Assembly (NCBI GenBank): GCA_022496185.1
Contig: WTXG01000142.1
Span: 27,825-91,824, forward strand
Source of the DNA: Multifurca ochricompacta
Lineage: Eukaryota > Basidiomycota > Agaricomycetes > Russulales > Russulaceae
Reading direction: 5' to 3'
Length of the DNA: 64,000 bases
Position numbers and translations under genes: made by a program
Shown here: piece after piece, positions 46,354 through 56,612 of the stretch
Layout: every line of letters begins with the position of its first letter
Position numbering within the stretch: position 1 is the stretch's first letter
Notes under the pieces: model-generated
Told to the model about the DNA's origin: nothing
Databases searched by the model: none
What the model saw: the letters and a program-made list of their open reading frames with translations, nothing else

Positions 46354-48378
46354 CTAGCAGCCAGCAGGGACAGTCGAATCGTCAACGAAGTTCGCGGCGT
46401 TTACACCAAGACCCCTGCTCGCGAACGCATTCCAAAGTAAGCAATTATTCGCGCCCCCAAATCGGTTCGCGTCAGCCTGGATCCACGCGTCGCGGGCTGT
46501 GAGGACTATAATACGTTCCCGAATAAATACGCGGGTGGTGCGCCAAAACAATTAAAATGCTCACAAGTGGGGTTGCATGGTTGGAGGAGGAGACTGTCAA
46601 GGAAGAGATGCATGAAGACGACGTTTCCCTCTGTGGTATTCGGGTTTGTGCGTGCAGTTGCAGACCACCCAAACGCGGCGACGAGCGAGGCGTACACATT
46701 GTGAAGCATGTTGGCCCAGACCTCCCCAATAGCTATACATGCTTAATATAGCTGGATAACACAGGGAAGAAAGGTGGGGGCATACCATGGACTTCAGTGA
46801 GGGTTTGCAAACTTGAGTAGGTTAGTGGGTTGGTTGTCCTTTTTTTTTTGGGGGGGGGGGGATATGGATAAGCAAAATGATCAATTATTGGAAGAGCGTG
46901 ATTATTTCGAAGGGCACGTACGCGGAGGTCGAATATGGGTTGGAACGAATGCCAGCGGGATTATCGGTGACATACTGTCCTAACACGAAGTCAACCGTGG
47001 TGGCCCCTTGCGCGTTCCAGCTGTGTACCAAAATTTAACTAAAGGAGAACCCACGTTTAAAGCAGATCAAACACTTACTCCGCCATAGTATCTGACCACC
47101 CCTCGCCCATGCCCCCAGCCTCGGTGGTTTGGAGGCAACGTCCGGTCCACCGCCAGTCATGCGATTAGTAATCCCGTGTGTGTTCTCGTGAATCACAATA
47201 TCATTTTCAAGGGCACCGTCACGTTCCGGCTAGGCACAATTCAGTCACATTCCTTTTTTTTTTTTAATATTGAGTGTTGGGGACATACGTTAGTTATGTC
47301 CCATAGGAACATACGCATAGCCCCAGATTGTCCACTGCATCATGTGATAAATCCATCAAAGAACCCATAATCGATATCTATACGTACTCTGGGGGGTCGA
47401 GAAATCGGCATTGTCCACTCCTGCCGAGTCTTGTACACTCACAGTGACGCGATCATTACCAAGTCCACCTTTGCCAAAATTATTTTTCTGGAAGTTGAAC
47501 GTGGCTTCTGTGAAACCATAATTGTAGGATAAATCATGAACCGAGTTGACGATATAGAAGGCATTGGTAACAGCTGCTGCAACGTTCGTTGCAGTGGTCG
47601 GAGCCACCCCAGCGTTCTGGGTGTAGATGAAGTTGAGCCCAGAAGACGACTGCGATGTGACGCCAGTCGTTGAACCTTTGAACGCAATCACGTTGTTTCC
47701 ACTGCTAAACGTCAGAGGGAATCAAGGATAGCCCAGCGAATAAGATGTGCTCACGCGGTTGTTGTTGTCGAGGTCGTACCATCGCTGTGCCATCCGTCAG
47801 GAGACGCAGTCAAGTCTTGGGGATCGGTGAGAGTTTGGAAACCCTGCGTGAGGACCTCCTCATTAATCGGAAGAACTAGGTACTGCACGAAGAGAAGTAT
47901 GATCAGCGCAAGCTATAAATGGCTATTGCTTCAAACTGACAGATGCCTTGGTGACGAAGTCCGTCACAGAGAGGAGCTTGTTAGAGTGCGCGTCCACAAA
48001 GGCTTCAAACCACTTTCCCTCTTTCTCATTTTGAATTTGAATAACGTGAGTGAGAGCAGCCGAATCGTCGGGCTGTACAAGGAACTCCAGTGTCGCAGGG
48101 TGTCCGTTGTACGTGCCACCCAGCGCCTGCTCTGCCGTGCTAATCGCATCAGCAAGTGAGACAGTCGGGTTTTTATCCGCATTATTAGCTTCATTTATTA
48201 ATTGAGTCAAGACAGCTCCAGCACCAGGTCATTCATTGGAAAAGACATACATGTTTTGACGAAAGACGAGCTGAACGAGACGACCTTGCCATTACTGTTG
48301 AAAGCAACATTAGCAACCGCGTTGGCGACGGGTACCCCATTCTATTTCAGATCATGTGAGTCAGTATGGAAAGGGGGA

Positions 48379-48409
<31 letters not shown>

Positions 48410-48829
48410 ATAAACCCACGATTTGCTGCTGCAGGAAGGCATGTTGGGCAGTTTGCGCTTCTGCGCTTGTACGGAACTTGACGCCGTCTTGGGAGATACC
48501 TAACTTGGATGCTAGGAAAGAAACTGAGGCAGTTTTGATGTCGAAGCCACCACGACGTGCCAGTGGGTGGTCCAAGCCATCTACTCCATATCCCTATTCG
48601 AGAATTCATAGTCAAAAAAAAAAATATACTAAGGCAGGAAACGGCGTCTGTTCACCTCGAAAGTTGACTCGGGATGAAACGTCTCAAGCTTGAGTTCCCC
48701 GCGCGAGCCAATTGAACGCGTGCGATGAGTGCTGTGCTTCAGATATGAAGGCGACGGCATTGCAGTAGTAGCAGATGTATAAAGAAGTGCAATCAGCACA
48801 GAAGAGAGTAGCTTGGTGAAAGGAGCCAT
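46354..48829 (-). pseudogene. M36 fungalysin metalloprotease, left copy, frameshifted
   Basis: Same exon plan as the right copy. A signal peptide ([20 protein letters not shown]) and propeptide precede the catalytic domain with the HExxH zinc motif (HENTH near 47176-47190) and the downstream GMGEGWSD motif carrying the third zinc-ligand region. Two single-base deletions relative to the right copy shift the frame: one in a C run near 47392-47397 (six instead of seven) just before an intron, and one near 47147 (two instead of three C) directly after NRMTGGG. Together they would destroy the region around the active site. Either the copy is decaying or these are residual sequencing errors, since both are homopolymer losses. 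The signal peptide, propeptide and C-terminal end ([10 protein letters not shown]) are otherwise preserved. Confidence 0.72.
48378..48409. repeat. GA microsatellite in fungalysin intron
   Basis: A (GA)n tract of about 32 bases lies in an intron of the left fungalysin; the matching tract in the right copy (53830-53847) is about half as long, so it has changed since the duplication. Confidence 0.8.
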
Positions 48830-49839
48830 GTTTACGAATGTGAGCGATGAGGAGACAGATACTAGGGCCTGCGAGATGGACTGGCGGGTGAAGATTGAAT
48901 GAAAATATGGCCTAGTTTATAAAGTAGTCCTCCTCGGTCACGAGCTAGCATGAAGAGCTAGATATCCGCAACCCTGCGAAAGGATCCATGCGGACCAGCA
49001 TGGCTCGAAGTTAAACACACGCGTCGAGGTGCCTATCCAAAGGGAGTGCAGTAAGTATGCATAAGCTATACAAAGCCCGAAGAAGCTAGTAAACAGAAGT
49101 CATGAGGAAGGTCGATGTAATTCGGTGAAGACTTGACTTGTCGAGCATCGTTTGGAAGATTGGGTGCCATAGATTATCAAGAGAATAGGCTCGATGACCA
49201 TGCAACCGTAGCATTGACATTGACGGTCCTGACAAGGTACAATGTGGAGAGAGGAGGGCTGATAGTGCCGTTGACATCAGAGACCCAGTGAAATACGATC
49301 TGGATAGATGAAAATGGATTGGACCACTGGGAAATATGATACACCCATGCGAAAGGAAGTGTCTGGGATAAAACCAATGTGGAGTGAACCATGCGTGACT
49401 TAAATTTCCTTATCAGAAGAGCTCAAGGGTCAGCAGGTTAGTATGACGACCATGGTCAGACTGTCAACTCACACACCACACTCGTATTCCGAGACCTGGT
49501 GTGCCAGCAAGTACTGCTTTTCCATGGTCATCCAGTTAACAGTCTATGCATGAGGATATTACCCAAACTCGGAACATGAGAAGTCAGGGTTGTAAACTCT
49601 CAAAGACTAAGACTCATAATATATCCTCCTTGAACTGTTACTAATTTCTTCCTAAAGGAGAACGGGAAGATTAAGAACAGGTGTCGGCAATTACAGCGAC
49701 GCTGGCCTGAACCAATGGAGACAGAAAGAGCTGGGAATAGCCGGCTGCTACATAAAATGACACGGGGGCTACAATACTCAAGTGATGTTAACAGCCAGGG
49801 CACAAGAGATAAACGTCATGAGGTGGCGAGCACTCACAT
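48830..49839. other. Upstream region of left fungalysin
   Basis: Promoter side of the left fungalysin and the region downstream of the VPS29 fragment. No gene supported. It is matched by 54266-55304 with more indels than the coding parts. Confidence 0.6.
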
Positions 49840-49968
49840 CTACCACACGCTTGGCTGCGACGCCCCCGCACTTGGAATGCTCTGAGGCATGACCGTGCTG
49901 CGAGGCCCAGCCGCTTCTCGCTCTCTTGCGTTGAGTGCTTCCGCATCCTTGCGATACTCAATTTTCTC
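49840..49968 (-). pseudogene. 3' fragment of VPS29 at the duplication junction
   Basis: The last 129 bases of VPS29 coding sequence, including [16 protein letters not shown] and the natural stop at 49840, are repeated here. Upstream exons are absent because the unit ends at 49968, where MIS12-derived sequence begins. There is no start codon or promoter for this piece. Confidence 0.88.
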
Positions 49969-50819
49969 CCCATTTTCATCTTGATGACACAATCAACATC
50001 GCAAATGACGGTGTCGGACGCGCCGTAGACGCGATGGAAGATTTTCTCAACCGTTGGGCCGAAACGCGCCTCCAGAAAGAGCCTGACTGGGACGCAGACA
50101 AGGAACTCGAGCAAGGTCTCGCCTCATTCCAAACGCTTCTTGAATTCCACACCGACATCGCGTTTGACTTCTTCGAGGCGTGGTCACTCCGTAACATCTT
50201 TGCTGTACACCCCGACCTCCCGCTCGTCGCGCCCCATCACGCTGGACTCGATTTGATCAACTTCCGGAGAGAGGCGGAGCTACTGGCAGAAGTTGACGAG
50301 CTGTGGCGAAAAATCAAAAATGTGAGTTGGGGTTCCAAGCCGTTTCGCTCGATTGGAAAACTCCCCTCCCCCCTTCTCCACCTGACACGCGTGTGTTTTT
50401 GTACATTTCATTAGCAAAAGCATTTGAAGCGGCTGTTGACACGGGCAGCTCGCGCGTCTCAACGGCACGCGAAGCAAGCACAGACGCGTCTCGACCGTCT
50501 TTCCTTCATTCAACCTGAACAGCTGCGTGAGTTACACGTACTGGCCAAAGACGTCGACACGCTCTACATGAACGTTTCTGGATTACCACCGCTTGATCCC
50601 ATTGATATGGACGTTCATCTACCCGAGCCGGGAAAACGGGAGTGGGAGGTCGGGAAGGCGGGTTACCTCAGTTGGGCCAGTGCTCAGCTCATAGAGAACG
50701 CGAAGGGTGCTGCGGCTGGCGGATCCGTGCTGGGTGGTGCATCGGCAGAAGAAGTGAGCGCAGTGATTTCGAAGGAGGATGTGGCAGCTGCGGTCCATGC
50801 CCTCGGAAAGGAGAGTTAG
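49964..50819 (+). pseudogene. 5'-truncated second copy of MIS12
   Basis: It begins at the junction, lacks the first 20 codons and the original promoter, and has no upstream in-frame ATG; the first Met is at MEDFLNRW. From there the frame is open through the same intron (donor after KIKN, about 50324) to the stop at 50819. Near 50250 it differs by a one-base and a two-base deletion that compensate each other, changing about six residues (LDLINFRRE instead of LNFDQLPERE). The remaining coiled-coil half is almost identical to the intact copy. If expressed it would lack the conserved Mis12 head. Confidence 0.85.
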
Positions 50820-51789
50820 CGGTGTCTGGACTGTAATAAGTGGGCTTTGTTTAATTTCCCATGTACTTTTAGTCATATCCTAGAACTTTTTCTTTCCATC
50901 AAAGCCACAAAGTGTTCTCAGCGTCAAATCGTAGGCAAAGGGCACTGGACGAGTTTGAGGAATTGCAGATGGCGCCAAGCTGCAGTTTAGCGCAGTGCAT
51001 ACCCGGTTTACAAGATGCGCTTCCTTCGACCGTCTCGATCTGGCAGTGAAGTTGTTAGGAACGCGATCAGAGCTTTTAAGCGAGATGCCATGTGCGGGCC
51101 CTACCATTACTTTCTTCGTCCAAGTAGGAAACTAAATTTAAGTTTTGATTCATGAAAAAGGGTCGTGATGCCTGTAGCTTGCAAAGTACATTGAGTCTCT
51201 TGGAAGTTTCAGGCCCCGATGAATTCGCGCCCGGGAGCTCTATCTTGTCCGTGTTGGTCATCACCGGCAACTCCACCTCATTCCACGAGTCCATAACTAC
51301 TAGGTATCCCTCAGCGTCCCAAAAAGATGACCGCCGCCAAACCTCAGGTGCACGAGGTTAGTTCGTGACGATAAGTCATCCCCAGCCCCCCGGGGAGCTG
51401 AGTTCTCGTTTCACTGGATGATAAAAAGACGCGGATTTTATCTGACAGATCAGATACCACATAACTTCGCTGGAGTTCTCTCGTATCGCGACTTCTCGCG
51501 CTGAAAGTTCGATTACTGTCAACTCGCCTCATGGGGGGAAAAAAACCAAAAGGAAGAAATGTTTTTGTACGCAGATAGCGCAAGGCCCAATCTTTGATCA
51601 CCTTCAATTTGCCTCATGAGGAAAATACCGAAAGGAAGAAAAATGTTTTTTGTATGCGAATAGCGCAAGGCCTACCAAAAAACAAAAATACAAGTGTTAA
51701 TTGAGATGCACTTCGCAACAGGCTCCCCCCAGGCGCTCGTCTCGCTCACATGCCCGAGCTGATATTAGATAAACAGCACAGACGTACGT
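50820..51789. other. Intergenic region between MIS12 copy and fungalysin, right unit
   Basis: Counterpart of 45302-46353. It lacks roughly 80 bases in its first third, keeps the conserved minus-strand fragment (51190-51345) and the 62-base repeat pair (51526-51587 and 51611-51672). No complete gene. Confidence 0.6.
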
Positions 51790-54265
51790 CTAGCAGCCAG
51801 CAGGGACAGTCGAATCGTCAACGTGGTTCGCGGCGTTAACACCAAGACCCCTGCTCGCAAACGCATGCCACAGTAAGCAATTATTCGCACCCGCAAATCG
51901 GTTCGCGTCAGCCTGGATCCATGCGTTGCGAGCTGTGAGGACTATGATACGTTCCCGTCAACAGCTGAATAAATACGCGGGTGGTGCGCCAAAAAAATTA
52001 AAATGCTCACAAGTGGGGTTGCATGGTTGGAGGAGGAGACTGTCAAGGAAGAGATGCATGAAGACGACGTTTCCCTCTGTGGTATTCGGGTTTGTGCGTG
52101 CAGTTGCAGACCACCCGTGCGCAGTGACGAGCGAGGCGTACACATTGTGAAGCATGTTGGCCCAGACCTCGCCAATGGCTATACATGCTTAATATAGCTG
52201 GATAACACAGGGAAGAAAGGTGGGGGCATACCATGGACTTCAGTGAGGGTTTGCAAATTTGAGTAGCGTAGTGGGTTGGTTGTCCTTTTTTTTGGGGGGG
52301 GCGGGGAATATGGATAAGCAAAATGATCAATTATTGGAAGAGCGTGATTATTTCGAAGGGCACGTACGCGGAGGTCGAATATGGGTGGGTGCGAATGCCA
52401 GCGGGATTATTGATGACGTACTGCCCTAACACGAAGTCAACCGTGGTGGCCCCTTGCGCGTTCCAGCTGTGTACCAAACTTTAACTAAAGGAGAACCCAC
52501 GTTCAAAGCAGATCAAACACTTACTCCGCCATAGTATCTGACCAGCCTTCGCCCATGCCCCCAGCCTCGGTGGTTTGGAGGCAACGTCCGGTCCCACCGC
52601 CAGTCATGCGATTAGTAATCCCATGTGTGTTCTCGTGAATCACAATATCGTTTTCAATGGCACCGTCACGTTCCGGCTAGGCGCAATTCAGTCACTTCCC
52701 TTTTTTGTTTTTTAAATATTGAGTGTTGGGGACATACGTTAGTTATGTCCCATAGGAACATACGCATAGCCCCAGATTGTCCACTGCATCATGTGATAAA
52801 TCCATCAAAGAACCCATAATCGATATCTATACGTACTCTGGGGGGGTCGAGAAATCGGCATTGTCCACTCCTGCCGAGTCCTGTACACTCACAGTGACGC
52901 GGTCATTACCACGTCCACCTTTGCCAAAATTATTGTTCTGGAAGTTGAACGTGGCTTCTGTGAAACCATATTTGTAGGAGAAATCATGAACCGAGTTGAC
53001 GATATAGAAGGCATTGGTAACAGCTGCTGCAACGTTCGTTGCAGTGGTCGGAGCCACCCCAGCGTTCTGGGTGTAGATGAAGTTGAGCCCAGAAGACGAC
53101 TGCGATGTGACGCCAGTCGTTGAACCTTTGAACGCAATCACGTTGTTTCCACTGCTAAACGTCAGAGGGAATCAAGGATAACCCAGCGAATAAGATGTGC
53201 TCACGCGGTTGTTGTTGTCGAGGTCGTACCATCGCTGTGCCATCCGTCAGGAGACGCAGTCAAGTCTTGGGGATCGGTGAGAGTTTGGAAACCCTGAGTG
53301 AGGACCTCCTCATTAATCGGAAGAACTAAGTACTGCACGAAGAGAAATATGATCAGCGCAAGCTATAAATGGCTGTTGCTTCAAAACTGACAGATGCCTT
53401 GGTGACGAAGTCCGTCACAGAGAGGAGCTTGTTAGAGTGCGCGTCCACAAAGGCTTCAAACCACTTTCCCTCTTTCTCATTTTGAATTTGAATAACGTGA
53501 GTGAGAGCAGCCGAATCGTCGGGCTGTACAAGGAACTCCAGTGTCGCAGGGTGTCCGTTGTACGTGCCACCCAGCGCCTGCTCTGCCGTGCTAATCGCAT
53601 CGGCAAGTGAGACAGTCGGGTTTTTATCCGCATTATTAGCTTCATTTATTAATTGAGTCAAGACAGCTCCAGCACCAGGTCATTCATTGGAAAAGACATA
53701 CATGTTTTGACGAAAGACGAGCTAAACGAGACGACCTTGCCATTACTGTTGAAAGCAACATTAGCAACCGCATTGGCGACGGGTACCCCATTCTATTTCA
53801 GATCATGTGAGTCAGTATGGAAAGGGGGAAGAGAGAGAGAGAGAGAATAAACCCACGATCTGCTGCTGCAGGAAGGCATGTTGGGCAGTTTGCGCTTCTG
53901 CGCTTGTACGGAACTTGACGCCGTCTTGGGAGATACCTAACTTGGATGCTAGGAAAGAAACTGAGGCAGTTTTGATGTCGAAGCCACCACGACGTGCCAG
54001 TGGGTGGTCCAAGCCATCTACTCCATATCCCTATTCGAGAACTCATAGTCAAAAAAAAAAAATACTAAGGCAGGAAACGGCGTCTGTTCACCTCGAAAGT
54101 TGACTCGGGATGGAACGTCTCAAGCTTGAGTTCCCCGCGCGAGCCAATTGAACGCGTGCGATGAGTGCTGTGCTTCAGAGATGAGGGCGACGGCATTGCA
54201 GTAGTAGCAGACGTATAAAGAAGTGCAATCAGCACAGAAGAGAGTAGCTTGGTGAAAGGAGCCAT
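51790..54265 (-). CDS. M36 fungalysin extracellular metalloprotease, right copy
   Basis: About twelve exons join into one uninterrupted frame of roughly 600 aa, usual for fungalysins with their propeptide. Order: signal peptide ([20 protein letters not shown]), FTP-type propeptide ([23 protein letters not shown]), catalytic domain with [18 protein letters not shown] (HExxH near 52623-52637), [26 protein letters not shown], then [20 protein letters not shown] and a C-terminus with [15 protein letters not shown] and [11 protein letters not shown]36 enzymes are secreted zinc endopeptidases that digest extracellular protein and are activated by propeptide removal. Exons near the 3' end are easy to miss: an intron with a GTACGT donor splits YSTSA from TTNPL, and reading through it gives a false early stop. 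Convergent to the MIS12 copy. Confidence 0.88.
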
Positions 54266-55304
54266 GTTTACGAATGTGAGCGATGAGGAGACAGATACTA
54301 GGGCCTGCGAGATGGACTGGCGGGTGAAGATTGAATGAAAATATGGCCCAGTTTATAAAGTAGTCCTCCTCGGTCACGAGCTAGCATGAAGAGCTAGATA
54401 TCCACGACCCTGCGAGGGTAGTGGTAAGGGATCCATGCGGACCAGCATGGCCCGAAGTTAAACACACGCGTCGAAGTGCCTATCCAAAGGGAGTGCAGTA
54501 AGTATGCACAAGCTTAGCCGGCGATGCCAAGCCCGAGGAAGCCAGTAAACAGAAGTCATGAGGAAGGCCGATGCAATTCGGTGAAGACTTGACTTGTCGA
54601 GCATCGTTTGGAAGATTGGGTGCCATAGATTATCAAGAGAATAGACTCGATGACCACACAACCGTAGCATTGACATTAACGACACAATGCGGAGAGAGGA
54701 GGGCTGATAGTGCCGTCGACATCAAAGACCCAGTGAAACGCGGTCTGGATAGATGAAAATGGATTGAACCACTGGGAAATATGATACACCCATGCGAAAG
54801 GAAGTGTCTGGGATAAAACCAATGTGGAGGTTGGCTCAGCGCCAAGATCAATAGTGTGACTTGAATTTCCTTATATGCTCAAGTCAGCAGGTTAGTATGA
54901 CGGCCACGGTCAGACTCTCAACTCACACACCACGCTTGTATTCTGAGAGCTGGTGTGCCGGTGAGTACTGCTTTTTCATGGTCATCCAATTGCTTTCTCT
55001 TTTTTTTGTTACAACATGAGGATATTACCCAAACTCGGAACAAGAGAAGTCAGAGTTGTGGGAATGCTTCCGTGTGTAAACTCTCAAAGACCAAGACTCA
55101 TAATATATCCTCCTTGAACCGTTACTAGATTCTTCCTAAAGGAGAACGGGAAGACTAAGGACAGGTGTCGGCAATTACAGCGACGCTGGCCTGAACCCGG
55201 CTGCTACATAAAATGACACGGGGGCTACAGTATTATAAACCTGCGAGTGATGTTAACAACTAGGGCACAAGAGATAAACATCATGAGGTGGCGAGCACTC
55301 ACAT
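54266..55304. other. Promoter side of right fungalysin
   Basis: No gene supported. Counterpart of 48830-49839 with several insertions and deletions. A segment near 54440-54475 (and 48990-49020) has a short resemblance to the middle of 5S rRNA but not to the whole molecule. Confidence 0.55.
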
Positions 55305-56138
55305 CTACCACACGCTTGGCTGTGATGCCCCCGCACTTGGAATGCTCTGAGGCATGACCGTGCTGCGAGGCCCAGCCGCTTCTCGCTCTCTTGCGTTGAG
55401 TGCTTCCGCATCCTTGCGATACTCAATTTTCTCAACCCGAACTTCGCCATCTATGAGTTGATACACATATGTTACCACTACAGGACCCTGGATGTCCATG
55501 AGTGCAAATGACGGCGTGGGATCACTGAGCATAGGACACTGCAAGTTGTGATGCTATGTTACTGGGAAATTCCGACGGGACACATACCCATTAAAATGGC
55601 TTGACCATGCCCCAGTAGCCGAACCCGGATTCACGAAGAAGCGACCGTCGTGGTCGATGGCTTGGAACCTGTGGGACCAAAATTAAACTGTAAGTCAACA
55701 AAGCTTAGTCACTTGCAACCGCCGTCATACGTATGAGTGTGTCCAGAGATGAGTACGTCAACATCCATTTGCCTGGCTATGGAGTTCAAGGAATCCAAAT
55801 CTCCCGTTGGAATACACTGGTGGCCATGAATGACCCCTATTCGTATAGGCGAATGGGTGACTGTTAAGGAAAGCGGAAAGGCAACGGACTAGTAGTGGAT
55901 CGTTGGAAACACACAAGATGATACCTAAAAGGTAGCTCACCTCGTCGTAATCACCACGGACAACGTGCACATCAGCGGCGACCGTCCTCAGATAGTCGTA
56001 GGTTTCACGATCGCAAACATTGCCAGTGCAAAGAATTTGCTGGATTTTTCCTGGGACAAGAAGCTTCTTAAACTTGGATGGTAGGTCGTGAGTTCTATGA
56101 GGGATGTGAAAATCGCCTATGACGAGGACGAGAACCAT
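55305..56138 (-). CDS. VPS29: Retromer subunit Vps29
   Basis: Four exons (55925-56138, 55731-55860, 55588-55668, 55305-55524) give 214 aa; introns are 64, 62, 49 and 63 bp class. The phosphoesterase-fold motifs are present in order: [29 protein letters not shown] and SGHTHT, followed by [11 protein letters not shown] and [13 protein letters not shown]. Vps29 is part of the retromer that returns cargo from endosomes to the Golgi; the fold is a metallophosphoesterase without known catalytic activity in vivo. The third intron acceptor at 55525 was chosen over one 14 bases earlier because only it keeps the frame. The right duplication breakpoint lies in the last exon, but this copy is complete. 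The tail beyond the animal protein length is Ala/Ser-rich. Confidence 0.93.
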
Positions 56139-56260
56139 GGCGGGTGGATGTGGCAGGTGGTAGGGCCTTGCCAAACGAGTAAGAGATGATGGTTGTTCAA
56201 AGCCAAGCGTGTGAGGCGCCCAAAGTTGCATATTCTCTCTCGCTCGCTCTCTCTCCTGCC
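56139..56260. promoter_or_regulatory. Divergent promoter between VPS29 and MDM35
   Basis: Only 122 bases separate the two start codons, so both genes must share this interval for initiation. It has a pyrimidine-rich tract of TCTC words (about 56232-56257) directly before the MDM35 start, common in fungal core promoters. No TATA box is seen. Confidence 0.65.
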
Positions 56261-56612
56261 ATGGCCCACAGTATTGAAGACAGCTGCACGCCGCTAAAGG
56301 TTGGATATGATTCCTGTTTCAATTCTTGGTTCGAAAACTATCTCGAACCCGCTGTTTCTGCCTCTACATCACCCGAAAGTCGCGCTAAATACTCAAAAGA
56401 AAAGGCAGAAGAATACGAACGCAAGTGCGGCAAAATTTGGGCAAGTTACCGGGATTGCGTGCAAGTACGCTGGATTATTATTATTACTTTGTTGCATGTA
56501 GCATAACTTATCACAGAAAGCCGTAAAAGAAAAGGGGTTGAACGACCTTCTTGACCAGGCGCGGAAGGAAAACCCTCTCAAGGAGCCTCCAAAGATGTCA
56601 CAACCTTCATGA
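56261..56612 (+). CDS. MDM35: Mdm35/TRIAP1 twin CX9C protein
   Basis: Two exons (56261-56464 and 56517-56612; 52-bp intron) give 99 aa. Two CX9C motifs are exact: [11 protein letters not shown] and [11 protein letters not shown], separated by a helical region with [11 protein letters not shown], the signature of the Mdm35/TRIAP1 family. These proteins enter the mitochondrial intermembrane space by the Mia40 disulfide relay and partner with Ups1/PRELI-type proteins that shuttle phosphatidic acid or phosphatidylserine between membranes. Length is typical (yeast Mdm35 is 86 aa). It is divergent from VPS29 across a 122-bp interval. No oddities. Confidence 0.93.

Larger units (their letters stand above)
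44438..49963. repeat. Left unit of a 5.5-kb direct tandem duplication
   Basis: This 5,526-bp unit repeats, with high similarity, as 49964-55433. It runs from within MIS12 exon 1, through the convergent intergenic region and the fungalysin gene, to within the last exon of VPS29. All gene pieces keep the same order and orientation in both units. Differences are scattered substitutions, microsatellite length changes and short indels. Confidence 0.93.
49964..55433. repeat. Right unit of the 5.5-kb direct tandem duplication
   Basis: A 5.47-kb partner of 44438-49963. At the junction a 5-base word (TTCTC) is shared by the VPS29 and MIS12 sequences, and it also marks both outer ends (44438-44442, 55429-55433), which suits microhomology-mediated joining. 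Confidence 0.93.

Noticed and set aside
48990..49025. Possible 5S rRNA (also at 54440-54475)
   Set aside because: Only a core of about 15 bases (CGAAGTTAAACAC) resembles 5S; the flanking stems and internal control region are missing.
52300..52400. Early stop after [11 protein letters not shown] in the right fungalysin
   Set aside because: This is read-through into an intron; splicing at GTACGT restores the C-terminal half of the M36 domain.
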